Shown: in pieces, positions 1 through 6,851 of the stretch
Position numbering within the stretch: position 1 is the stretch's first letter
Layout: each line of letters opens with the position of its first letter
Source: Candidatus Polarisedimenticolia bacterium
Lineage (GTDB): Bacteria; Acidobacteriota; Polarisedimenticolia; Gp22-AA2; AA152
Direction: 5' to 3'
Length of the DNA stretch: 64,000 nt
NCBI GenBank assembly: GCA_036004685.1
Contig: DASYRE010000050.1
Coordinates: forward strand, 1-64,000
Notes under the pieces: generated by a model
The model's input: the letters and a program-made list of their open reading frames with translations, nothing else
What the model was told of the DNA's origin: nothing
The model's database searches: none
Made by a program: the position numbers and the translations under genes

Positions 1-135
1 GGCCCCCGATCCATCCCGGCTCGCCGCGTTGCGCCTCGCTTGCGTACCGCCTTGGGTACGCGACGCTCTGGCGCGCCTTGCGATCCGGGCGCCTCGGCGA
101 CCTCGGTGTTAACATGATTTCCGAAACGCAACACT
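1..135 (+). repeat. Inverted-repeat element, copy A (left end outside window)
   Basis: This is the right-hand part of a short dispersed element that recurs at 764-984 and, inverted, at 49789-49935. Shared blocks are the GATCCATCCCGGCT motif, a GCGTACC...GGGTACGC hairpin near 40-63, and the right terminus ending GCAACACT at 135. The left terminus lies outside the window. It ends about 100 bp before the TPR gene at 232. It encodes no protein, so it is likely a MITE-like or other non-autonomous repeat. Confidence 0.7.
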
Positions 136-231
136 AGTGGAACAGGTGTTGGCTTTTCTGTTACCTTTCCCCCCTGGCGCCGCTCCGAACTCTCGACCAC
201 CGATCCTCGAACGCTTCAGGGGAGGCCGATC

Positions 232-765
232 ATGAAAACTGGGGTCCTTTCGGGTGCCGGACTGCTTACTCTCGGAATGACGCTCGGCGCCGCGCTGGCA
301 GTCGCCGGCGCCAAGCTCGGCGCGACTCCGGCGAACTATCAGGGAAAAAGCCCGAAAGAGGCGGCGGAATCGCTCCTGCAGCTCGCGGACAAAATGTCGG
401 AGGAGGGCAGCTGGGAGCTCATCGCGATCGGCCGCGTCCATTACCTCTCCGGCGACAAGGAGAAGGGGGAGGCTTACTTCAATCGGGCGGTGGCGAAGAA
501 GGCCGCCGAGAGCGACTGGCGCCGGATCGCAGCCGTCTACACCGAGGCGAAGGACTACGACAAGGCGATCGCCACTTTACAAAAGGCGCTCGTGAAGTCT
601 CCCAAAGAGAGCCGCCTCTTCGCGGAGCTCGGCGCGGCGTACAACTTGAAGGGGGATCGCGCCAAGGCGGAGGAGATGTTCGCGCAGTCGTTCGCCAACG
701 ATCCCGAGTCGCTCTGGAACGCCGTGAACGCGGCGGGGTCCTTCGTCGGCGTCAACCCCAACTAG
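232..765 (+). CDS. Exported TPR-repeat protein
   Basis: The 177-residue product starts with a signal-peptide-like stretch (MKTG, then a Leu/Gly/Ala-rich hydrophobic core to about residue 25). The rest is alpha-helical with about three degenerate tetratricopeptide repeats: near 62-95, 97-130 (AAVYTEAKDYDKAIATLQKAL) and 131-164 (AELGAAYNLKGDRAKAEEMF). TPRs are protein-interaction scaffolds, so a periplasmic adaptor role is an inference and no partner is evident. The ATG follows a strong GGGGAGG ribosome site at 7 bp. The TAG stop at 763-765 overlaps the first bases of repeat copy B, so the insertion either supplied the stop or abuts it exactly. A downstream-truncated protein is therefore possible. 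Confident as a gene, not as to function. Confidence 0.85.
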   Translation: MKTGVLSGAGLLTLGMTLGAALAVAGAKLGATPANYQGKSPKEAAESLLQLADKMSEEGSWELIAIGRVHYLSGDKEKGEAYFNRAVAKKAAESDWRRIAAVYTEAKDYDKAIATLQKALVKSPKESRLFAELGAAYNLKGDRAKAEEMFAQSFANDPESLWNAVNAAGSFVGVNPN

Positions 766-984
766 TGTCGCGTCTCCGAATCCCGTCACAGGCGGCGGGT
801 TGACCCGCGGCGGGTTTCTGCCGCCGGGTCCAAACCTGCCCCGAATTCGCCCGCCGATCCATCCCGGCTGGCTACGTTGCGCTGTCGCTTGCGTACCGCT
901 TTGGGTACGCGACGCTCCAGCGCGCCTGGCCATCCGGACACCTCGGCGGTCTCGGTGTTAACGTTATTTCTGGGACGCGACACT
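764..984 (+). repeat. Inverted-repeat element, copy B (full length, 221 bp)
   Basis: The ends are imperfect inverted repeats: AGTGTCGCGTCTCCGAAT at the left and its complement-like ...TTCTGGGACGCGACACT at the right. Inside are a GGGTTGACCC/GCGGGTT palindromic block (about 790-815) and a GCGTACC...GGGTACGC hairpin (about 892-911). The flanking bases read CT before and AT after, so a TA target duplication is possible but not clear. No ORF is credible. It is the most complete of the three copies in the window. Confidence 0.75.
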
Positions 985-1318
985 ATTGGAACTGGAACAT
1001 GAACAGATTCTGAACACCCCCCTGTTCTTCCGGGAACCCTGCCCGCAACTGACCTGACTCCGAGGCTTGCCTCCGTTCTTCGCTCGATCTGGGGGCGATC
1101 GTGTGTGGGGAATCCGCACACGACGCGCCGCCCCGCTTTTGTCAGCCCGCCGGCCCAAGGGTCGATCTTCTGCCCGGAAGTCCTTTCCTGCCTGGATCAT
1201 CCATGACGTCTCCTTGCCCGGCGCTTCCAAGGGCATTCGGATTGCACCTTCCCTCCCCGGGAGTTATTGCGCAGCGGGTTCGAAACGAGCCAGTCTCGCA
1301 ACCGGGCGAGGAGAAGCG
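985..1318. other. Intergenic region upstream of subtilase
   Basis: No gene is seen. The stretch contains a short hairpin (CGTGTG at 1100-1105 pairing with CACACG at 1117-1122). A good ribosome site (GAGGAG) sits just before the ATG at 1319. An ORF reads through upstream in the same frame, but its N-terminal 84 residues look like untranslated leader. Confidence 0.5.
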
Positions 1319-2971
1319 ATGGTGAAGAGATACCCCAATCGAAAGGCGCTTGCGGTCATTGCCTCATGGCTCATCCTGACCGCGGTCGCAGGCCCTCTGC
1401 CGCCGTCGACGGCCGGCGCCGCCACGCGCAGCCTGATAGGGACCGACGGGGCCACCAAGTCCAAGCTGAGCCCGATGGTCTTCGACGCGCTCGTCAAGGG
1501 CGATCCGAACACTCCCATCCAGGTCGTCGTGACCACCGCGAATGCCGCGACCAGCCTGGATGAGACGACGGTGGCCAGCTTCGGGGCTCGCGTCCTCCGG
1601 CGTTATGAAAACCTCAACGGCTACGCCGTCTCCATAGCGCCGAGCTCGCTGACGCAGCTGGCCGCGCTTCCGAACGTCACGCGCGTGTCGATGGATCAAA
1701 AAGTCGGGCTCACCAACGACATCAACAACGTGACTCTCGGCGCGGACCTCGCCCGGAGGAACCTTGGCCTGAAGGGTCACGACATCGTGGTCGCGGTTCT
1801 CGATTCCGGAATCGCGAACCACCCCGATGTCGGCAGCCGGATCCTGACGGAAGTGGAGATCGTCGGGCAGGAGAAGGGCTTCGCCGACTACTTCGGCCAC
1901 GGCACGCACGTGGCGGGGATCATCGCGGGAAATGCCAACCAGAGCAATGACGGCAAGTCCTTCCGGCGCTTCTACGGAATGGCGCCCGAGGCCAAGCTCG
2001 TCTCGGTCCGGGTCCTGGGGCGTGACGGGACCGGATACGTGAGCGACGTCATCGCCGGCATCGACTGGGTCATCAAATATCGGGCCAACTACAAGATTCG
2101 GGTCCTCAACATCTCGCTGGGCCAGGCTATCGAGCAATCCTACGCGACCGACCCCTTGTGCATCGCGGTGGAGAAGGCCTGGAAGGCCGGGATCGTCGTC
2201 GTGGTCTCCGCGGGCAACTGGGGAGAGCTGGGCTATGGCACGATCGGAAGCCCGGGGAACGACCCTTACGTCATCACGGTCGGAGCCTCCAATAACTACC
2301 TCAGCCCGTCGCGCGGCGACGACATCCTGACGACCTTTACGTCGCGCGGGCCGACGGCGATCGATCACTTCGTCAAGCCGGACCTCGTGGCTCCCGGAAA
2401 CCGCACGACTTCCTTGCGGGCCGTGGGCTCGACGCTCGATGCGACGTACCCGGCGCTGAGGGTGAAGTACTCGGCATTCAACAGCGACCCCAACAAGGCG
2501 AATCTCGATTCCCCTTATCTCGAGCTCACCGGCAGCAGCATGGCGACGGCCGTCGTGTCGGGAATGGCCGCGATTCTCATCGACGCCGATCCGACCCTCA
2601 CTCCCGATACCGTGAAGGCGCGACTGATGAAGTCGGCCGAGAAGCGCCTGGAGTACGACATCTTCTCGGAAGGCGCGGGGTTCGCGAACCTGTATGCCGC
2701 GCTCCAGGAACAGGGCGTCGCGAAGGCGCCGTCGCGTTCGCCGCAGGCCTTCATGACGTCGACCGGCATCGTCATCCAGAGCACCGACCTTCTCTGGGGC
2801 GATCCCCTGAGCTGGAGCGGCACGCTGATTTGGGGAAGCGATCCGCTGCGGAACACCGACACGGTCGCGGCGAGCGGCGCGGTTTGGGGAAACAAAGGAA
2901 CGGTCGGCAGCTCGGGCGTGGGATCCAACGGCGCGATCTGGGGCGGCAACAACTCGCCGCCGAAGCGCTGA
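1319..2971 (+). CDS. Secreted subtilisin-like serine peptidase (S8)
   Basis: This is a 550-residue exported endopeptidase. ATG 1319 is chosen over an upstream in-frame start because it has a GAGGAG site and is followed directly by a signal peptide (KRYPNRK, then a hydrophobic core, AGA cleavage region near residue 40). An inhibitor-I9-like propeptide occupies roughly 45-140. The catalytic triad is Asp162 (AVLDSGIANHPD), His194 (FGHGTHVAG) and Ser407 (GSSMA), in standard S8 order. The C-terminal 60 residues carry a spaced series of Trp-Gly units (LLWGD, LIWGS, AVWGN, AIWGG), separate from the catalytic fold. The product probably acts outside the cytoplasm on proteins; its substrates are unknown. 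The next gene follows after 25 bp. Confidence 0.93.
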   Translation: MVKRYPNRKALAVIASWLILTAVAGPLPPSTAGAATRSLIGTDGATKSKLSPMVFDALVKGDPNTPIQVVVTTANAATSLDETTVASFGARVLRRYENLNGYAVSIAPSSLTQLAALPNVTRVSMDQKVGLTNDINNVTLGADLARRNLGLKGHDIVVAVLDSGIANHPDVGSRILTEVEIVGQEKGFADYFGHGTHVAGIIAGNANQSNDGKSFRRFYGMAPEAKLVSVRVLGRDGTGYVSDVIAGIDWVIKYRANYKIRVLNISLGQAIEQSYATDPLCIAVEKAWKAGIVVVVSAGNWGELGYGTIGSPGNDPYVITVGASNNYLSPSRGDDILTTFTSRGPTAIDHFVKPDLVAPGNRTTSLRAVGSTLDATYPALRVKYSAFNSDPNKANLDSPYLELTGSSMATAVVSGMAAILIDADPTLTPDTVKARLMKSAEKRLEYDIFSEGAGFANLYAALQEQGVAKAPSRSPQAFMTSTGIVIQSTDLLWGDPLSWSGTLIWGSDPLRNTDTVAASGAVWGNKGTVGSSGVGSNGAIWGGNNSPPKR

Positions 2972-2996
2972 ATCAGTGGGAAGGAGCGTGAAACCC

Positions 2997-3782
2997 ATGA
3001 ACGCCGGGTGGCTCTTCACCGGAAAGCAGGCCCTGGATCGCTACCTCATGGCGGTCTACTTCACGGGGGTCGCCGTCGCCACCGCCGGGCTCGTCGTCGG
3101 CGGGGTGAGGTTCACGACCTACCTCCTGCTCTTCTCGCTGTACGGCGCGGCCGCCGCGCCTTACCTGGTCGACCTCGGAGACAACTGCCGGCTGTCGACC
3201 TGCTTCCCGTTCGTCCTGGCCTCCGGCGTCTACCTCGGCCCGGGCGCCGCGGCGGTCACGGCGATCGCGAGCAGCTTGAGCTTCTCGCTCGCCCGCCGCA
3301 ACAAGATGGCGCCGCACAAACGCCTGTTCAACCTGTGCGACCACGTCATCGGCGGGGTGACGGCCGCGTTCGTCTTCGCCTGGCTGGGAGGCAATCCCGC
3401 CCAGATCATGAGCGAGGGGACGCTGCGCGCCATTCTTGGCGCGACCTGCGCGTTCTATCTCGTGAACACCGGCCTCGTGAGCATCGCCTCCGCCCTGGAG
3501 CAGGGCCGGTCCTTGGTACAGATCTGGATCGACAAGTTCCAGTGGACGGCTTACTCGTTCCTGGCGGGGGGATCGCTCGCGATCATCCTCATCCTCCTGG
3601 TGAAGCAGGCCGGCGTCTACACCTGCTTCCTCGCCTTCCCGTTCTGCGTCCTCATCTATCACTCCTGGACGATGCAGGTTTCCGCCACCAGCTTCCGCGG
3701 ACCCGACGCCGCCCCGACCTCGCTGTCCGACTCGCGCCTCGCCGGCTCGCGGCGCGCCTCCTCGTTGCGCGCCCAGCGCTAA
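2997..3782 (+). CDS. Multi-pass membrane protein, sensor-type transmembrane region
   Basis: The 261-residue product has five to seven hydrophobic helices, for example around residues 15-55, 70-90, 105-125, 140-165 and 180-215. ATG 2997 has AAGGAG ten bases upstream; an upstream GTG at 2976 is in frame but less likely. The arrangement resembles the membrane-bound input regions found before GGDEF or kinase domains, yet no output domain follows, only a basic Ser/Arg-rich tail. It is 25 bp from the subtilase stop, so the two are probably co-transcribed. I do not recognise a named family. Role in signal reception or in secretion of the neighbour is speculation. Confidence 0.75.
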   Translation: MNAGWLFTGKQALDRYLMAVYFTGVAVATAGLVVGGVRFTTYLLLFSLYGAAAAPYLVDLGDNCRLSTCFPFVLASGVYLGPGAAAVTAIASSLSFSLARRNKMAPHKRLFNLCDHVIGGVTAAFVFAWLGGNPAQIMSEGTLRAILGATCAFYLVNTGLVSIASALEQGRSLVQIWIDKFQWTAYSFLAGGSLAIILILLVKQAGVYTCFLAFPFCVLIYHSWTMQVSATSFRGPDAAPTSLSDSRLAGSRRASSLRAQR

Positions 3783-3898
3783 CCCCTCCGTCCCCGTCCC
3801 TCTTCCGAAGCCATTGACCCAGCGCCCGCGGCTGTCATCTAATGGGCCGCCGGAGCCGGGGAATCCTCTCGGACAATCCGCTTTTTGCAGGAGGGAAG

Positions 3899-4543
3899 AT
3901 GCGTCTTCGTGGAGCGACGATCCTCGCGTTGCTGCTCGCCGGCTGGCTCGCGCCGGGCGCGGCCCTGGCGGCCCAGGAAGGGAAAAAGCTGGACGACGGG
4001 TTGCTGGATCCGGCCTGGTTCGGCCCTGCGGTGGAATTCCGGAAGACCGACGAGATCGATTACGTCTGGGTCAAGCCGGGCTTCACGCTGAAGGGGAAGA
4101 AGCTCCACGTCGACAAGTGGTCCGACCCGAAGTTCCTGGGAGAGGCGCGCGACGCCAAGGACGCCGCGAAAGCCGAGGAGCTGACGGAGACCATGCCGGC
4201 GCGCTTGAAGGGGGCGTTGTCGTCGACGCTCTCCGGCGTGGCCGAGGTCTCGCGCGACGGCGGGGACGTCGAGATGACGGGACGGATCGTCGACTGCAGC
4301 GCCGGCAGCAAAGTCGCGAAGTCCATCATCGGCTTCGGAGCCGGCGCCGGCTTCGCCACCTACGACATCAAGCTGACCGACAAGGCCTCCGGGGAGCTGC
4401 TTGCGGCGATCCATCACCGGGTCGTCAGCGGCACCCACATGTCCGAGGTCGACGACAAGGTGCTCAAGTGGCTGCAGGAGTTCGGCGAGGCGCTGCACGA
4501 CGATCTCGCGGTGGCCGCCAAGGGGAAAATCGCCAAGAAGTAA
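3899..4543 (+). CDS. Exported DUF4410-like protein
   Basis: This is a 214-residue protein. ATG 3899 directly follows AGGAGGG and opens a clear signal peptide (MRLRG, a Leu/Ala core and ALA-AQE cleavage near residue 24). An in-frame ATG at 3842 lacks a ribosome site. The mature part contains the pattern GRIVDCSAGSKVAKSIIGFGAG followed by TYDIKLTDKASGELLA, which resembles DUF4410 envelope proteins: a glycine-rich loop, then a strand describing inherited properties. The function of that family is unknown. It is followed after about 130 bp by another exported-protein gene on the same strand. Confidence 0.7.
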   Translation: MRLRGATILALLLAGWLAPGAALAAQEGKKLDDGLLDPAWFGPAVEFRKTDEIDYVWVKPGFTLKGKKLHVDKWSDPKFLGEARDAKDAAKAEELTETMPARLKGALSSTLSGVAEVSRDGGDVEMTGRIVDCSAGSKVAKSIIGFGAGAGFATYDIKLTDKASGELLAAIHHRVVSGTHMSEVDDKVLKWLQEFGEALHDDLAVAAKGKIAKK

Positions 4544-4677
4544 TCGTGGCGCCAGGCCGGTCCGGTGGGGAAACAGCCAAAAGATGAGCGGAAGCCCCAT
4601 CCGTGGCCCCTGGAAACGCTCTTTCTCGTGATCCGGAGAAGAGGGGAAGCGCAGGAAGCTTCCGGGAGGAGCGGATC

Positions 4678-5745
4678 ATGAGCAGGATTCCATTCCGAAT
4701 CAGTCTGGGGTTGGCCTTCGCAGCGGTCTGGTGGGCGGCCGGCGGAGCACCGGCGCTCGCCTTGTCGTGTGGCGAGCTGCGCTTGATGGACGCCTCGGGG
4801 GTCCTCGGGCCCTTGCAGCGTTACACCGTCACCGCGCACTGCTCCAAGGAATACAAGGACTGGAGCAAGACCGAGGTCGCGGGTTTCGACGTCGACAAGA
4901 ATTCGAAATACGACAGTATCTCCTTGAAGGTTCTGGGCAAGGCTTCCTGGGATCGCAAAACGGGGGAAGCCACCGAGCAGCTGCTCATCTCGGGCGACGC
5001 CGAGGGGAAGAGGTTCGTCCGCGGCAACTGCAATCAAGACCCCTTCCTGAGGGACGCGCCCGGCGCCAAGGTGTCCTGCGACGGCATGAATGCCCAGTAC
5101 GAGGCCAAGTCAGGGCCGGTCTACGATTTCTTTCTTGCGCCCCGCTTCTACCTGGCAAAGAAGATCAGCCTGGCGGAAGCCCAGGGCCTCTCGGCCAACA
5201 AAGGTCCTGGAAACGCGCCGCCGCCACCGCCGGCCCCCGGGCCGTCTCCCAAGCCCGGCCCGGCTGGTCCTCCCGCGGCCCCCAAGACGATGAAGTCACC
5301 CAGCGGGGCGCAGATGTGGGAGGGAGAGACGCTCCTGAGGAACCGCAAGTACCTGGTGGCGGGGGGCAAGCTTTCGAATCAGCCGATGGCGGGCTTCGGG
5401 CCCGACTGGAGCGGGGACGCTCACCTGCTGTGGACGGAAGGAGCGGTGGGAGCGGTTCTCGACCTCGTGATCGACGTGACGAAGCGGGGAGCCTACCGGG
5501 TCAGCCTCGGACTGACGCAGGGCCCCGATTTTGGCATCATCGACGCGGAGGTGAACGGTGAGAAGTCCTCGATGAAATTCGACGGCTATTCCCCGACCGT
5601 GAAGCGCGTCGACCTGGTGGAGCTCGGGACGTTCAACCTCAACGCCGGCCCCCGCAAGATCGCCCTGATGATCATCGGCAAGAACTCGCAGTCAACCAAC
5701 TTCCTGGTGGGGGTCGACCGCGTGATGCTCACCCCGGTGAAGTGA
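4678..5745 (+). CDS. Secreted two-domain protein with Pro-rich linker
   Basis: The 355-residue product begins at ATG 4678 after GGGAGGAG, with a signal peptide ending ALA-LSC near residue 28. The N-terminal domain (about 30-175) has four cysteines and no family I recognise. A Pro/Gly/Ala linker follows (about 180-205). The C-terminal beta-rich domain (about 210-355) includes WSGDAHLLW, GAYRVSLGLTQGPDFG and FLVGVDRVMLTP. This resembles the carbohydrate-binding-like C-terminal module of DUF2961-type proteins, so binding to a glycan surface is an inference. The last roughly 80 bp of the gene recur in decayed form at 6292-6371, showing that a local duplication once copied its 3' end. Confidence 0.75.
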   Translation: MSRIPFRISLGLAFAAVWWAAGGAPALALSCGELRLMDASGVLGPLQRYTVTAHCSKEYKDWSKTEVAGFDVDKNSKYDSISLKVLGKASWDRKTGEATEQLLISGDAEGKRFVRGNCNQDPFLRDAPGAKVSCDGMNAQYEAKSGPVYDFFLAPRFYLAKKISLAEAQGLSANKGPGNAPPPPPAPGPSPKPGPAGPPAAPKTMKSPSGAQMWEGETLLRNRKYLVAGGKLSNQPMAGFGPDWSGDAHLLWTEGAVGAVLDLVIDVTKRGAYRVSLGLTQGPDFGIIDAEVNGEKSSMKFDGYSPTVKRVDLVELGTFNLNAGPRKIALMIIGKNSQSTNFLVGVDRVMLTPVK

Positions 5746-5767
5746 ATCGTGTCCCGCGGCCTTGGCC

Positions 5768-5791
5768 GGCTCACGGCCCTGACCGTGAGCC
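5768..5791. terminator. Hairpin after the secreted-protein gene
   Basis: GGCTCACGG pairs perfectly with CCGTGAGCC around a six-base loop. No T run follows, so this may be a Rho-associated or attenuator hairpin rather than a classic intrinsic terminator. It lies 22 bp after the stop and between convergent genes. Confidence 0.5.
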
Positions 5792-5831
5792 GACGCCAAG
5801 CCGCGCGGACCCATGCGCTGAAACCAGCTTC

Positions 5832-5849
5832 GCGGCCTTCAAAGGCCGC
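5832..5849 (-). terminator. Hairpin after first cysteine-rich peptide gene
   Basis: GCGGCCTT and AAGGCCGC form an 8-bp palindrome with almost no loop (likely 7 bp plus a four-base loop), ten bases beyond the stop of the minus-strand gene ending at 5859. It has no T tract. A role in transcript end formation is inferred from its position. Confidence 0.4.
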
Positions 5850-5858
5850 AGGAGAGCG

Positions 5859-6200
5859 CTAGCGGCAGCGGCAGTATCGCGGCGGACAATTGCTGTGCAA
5901 GCACTTGCCGAGTCCAACTCCACACCGTGCGTCGCAGTCCGAGTCTGTCCAGCACTCCGGGAGGAGCCGGCAGATCGCCACAGGTTCGGGAGCGCTTTCA
6001 TTCTGGGCCGGCTTCACGGCGGAAAGAACCTCCGCTTGACACGCCGATCCGGCTTCGCCGTTCGGCGCGACAAGGACTGACTTTTCGACCTTGGGCGCGG
6101 TCTTCGGCGCTCCCGCCGGGTCCATGGCGGCCACGACCGCGGCGCCCACCATCGCAACGACTACCAAAGCGACCACCTTCGCCATCCACTGACGCTTCAT
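5859..6200 (-). CDS. Small exported cysteine-rich peptide, copy 1
   Basis: The 113-residue precursor starts at ATG 6200 with GGAGG six bases upstream. The N-terminus MKRQWMAKVVALVVVAMVG is a signal peptide or membrane anchor. An Ala/Pro/Glu-rich spacer follows. The C-terminal 36 residues hold a compact cysteine module, PECWTDSDCDARCG...GKCLHSNCPPRYCRCR. All nine cysteines of the protein are conserved in the paralogue at 6389-6721, whereas the spacer is not, so the cysteine module appears to be the selected part. It is likely disulphide-bonded after export. The spacing resembles small knottin-like folds in general, but I cannot assign a family. A secreted inhibitor, toxin or surface peptide are all possible. 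Confidence 0.7.
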   Translation of the reverse strand: MKRQWMAKVVALVVVAMVGAAVVAAMDPAGAPKTAPKVEKSVLVAPNGEAGSACQAEVLSAVKPAQNESAPEPVAICRLLPECWTDSDCDARCGVGLGKCLHSNCPPRYCRCR

Positions 6201-6240
6201 CGGTATCCCTCCAAGAGAATGCAAGTGTATTGAAAAACCT

Positions 6241-6269
6241 CAAGTACACCCAGGCTCATGGCCTGTCAA
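6241..6269 (-). promoter_or_regulatory. Promoter of cysteine-rich peptide gene 1
   Basis: On the minus strand a perfect -35 TTGACA (6269-6264) is followed after 17 bp by TACTTG (6246-6241), about 40 bp before the start codon. The same block is retained at 6761-6790 ahead of the second copy, which supports function. Confidence 0.55.
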
Positions 6270-6291
6270 GGGGCAGGTCTCGCAAGATCCC

Positions 6292-6371
6292 CCTGAGGAC
6301 CATCGGCAAGAACTCGCAGTCGGCCAACTGCCTCGTGGGATCGACCGCGTGACGAGCACGCCGGTGAAGTG
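6292..6371 (+). pseudogene. Decayed copy of the 3' end of the secreted-protein gene
   Basis: This matches about 5665-5745 closely (IGKNSQS...LVG.DRV...TPVK region) but with substitutions and small deletions that disrupt the frame. It sits directly beyond the first cysteine-rich gene and before the second, marking the joint of a tandem duplication. It is too short and broken to be expressed. Confidence 0.8.
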
Positions 6372-6388
6372 ACTCGATCCCGCCCGGC

Positions 6389-6721
6389 TCAGCGGCAGCG
6401 GCAGATACGCGCGGGACAATCGTTGTGCACGCACCTGCCGAGCTTGGCCCCACACTTTGCGTCACAGTCCGAATTGCTCCAACACTCCGGGATGAGCAGG
6501 CAGACCACCACCGGTTCGGGAGCATTCGCGTCTGGCGCCAGCTCCAGGGTGGGTCGAATCTCAGCCTGACACTGCGCCACCGGGGCGCCCGGCGCGAGAA
6601 GAGCCGGCTCTCCGGCGCGCGGCGCCGCCGGCGCTCCCACCGGATCCATGGCAGCGAATGCGGCGCCCACCAACACAACTCCTGCCAAAGCGACCACCTT
6701 AGCCACCCACTGACGCTTCAT
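6389..6721 (-). CDS. Small exported cysteine-rich peptide, copy 2
   Basis: This 110-residue paralogue of the gene at 5859-6200 has the same start context (GGAGG then ATG 6721) and a nearly identical leader, MKRQWVAKVVALAGVVLVG. The spacer has diverged and is Ala/Pro-rich. The C-terminal module PECWSNSDCDAKCGAKLGRCVHNDCPARICRCR keeps every cysteine. Conservation of ribosome site, leader, cysteines and promoter, against a diverged spacer, argues that both copies are functional. The subtilase gene on the same strand ends 130 bp upstream (at 6852), so transcription could also arrive from there. Confidence 0.7.
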   Translation of the reverse strand: MKRQWVAKVVALAGVVLVGAAFAAMDPVGAPAAPRAGEPALLAPGAPVAQCQAEIRPTLELAPDANAPEPVVVCLLIPECWSNSDCDAKCGAKLGRCVHNDCPARICRCR

Positions 6722-6760
6722 CGGTATCCCTCCAAGAAAATGCGAACATGGGAGGAACCT

Positions 6761-6790
6761 CAAATACACCCGGGTTCATGGGCCTGTCAA
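6761..6790 (-). promoter_or_regulatory. Promoter of cysteine-rich peptide gene 2
   Basis: The minus strand carries TTGACA at 6790-6785, an 18-bp spacer and TATTTG at 6766-6761, about 40 bp before ATG 6721. It is the duplicate of the 6241-6269 promoter; the -35 is perfect in both. Confidence 0.55.
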
Positions 6791-6851
6791 GGGGCAGGTC
6801 TCTCCCCGCCGATACCCATTCGATCGGAGTACGTTTTTTCGTCAGGTTCTC

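Noticed and set aside
892-911. GCGTACC...GGGTACGC hairpin as an isolated terminator or tRNA arm
   Set aside because: It is an internal part of the dispersed repeat and recurs in copy A; no T run and no cloverleaf.
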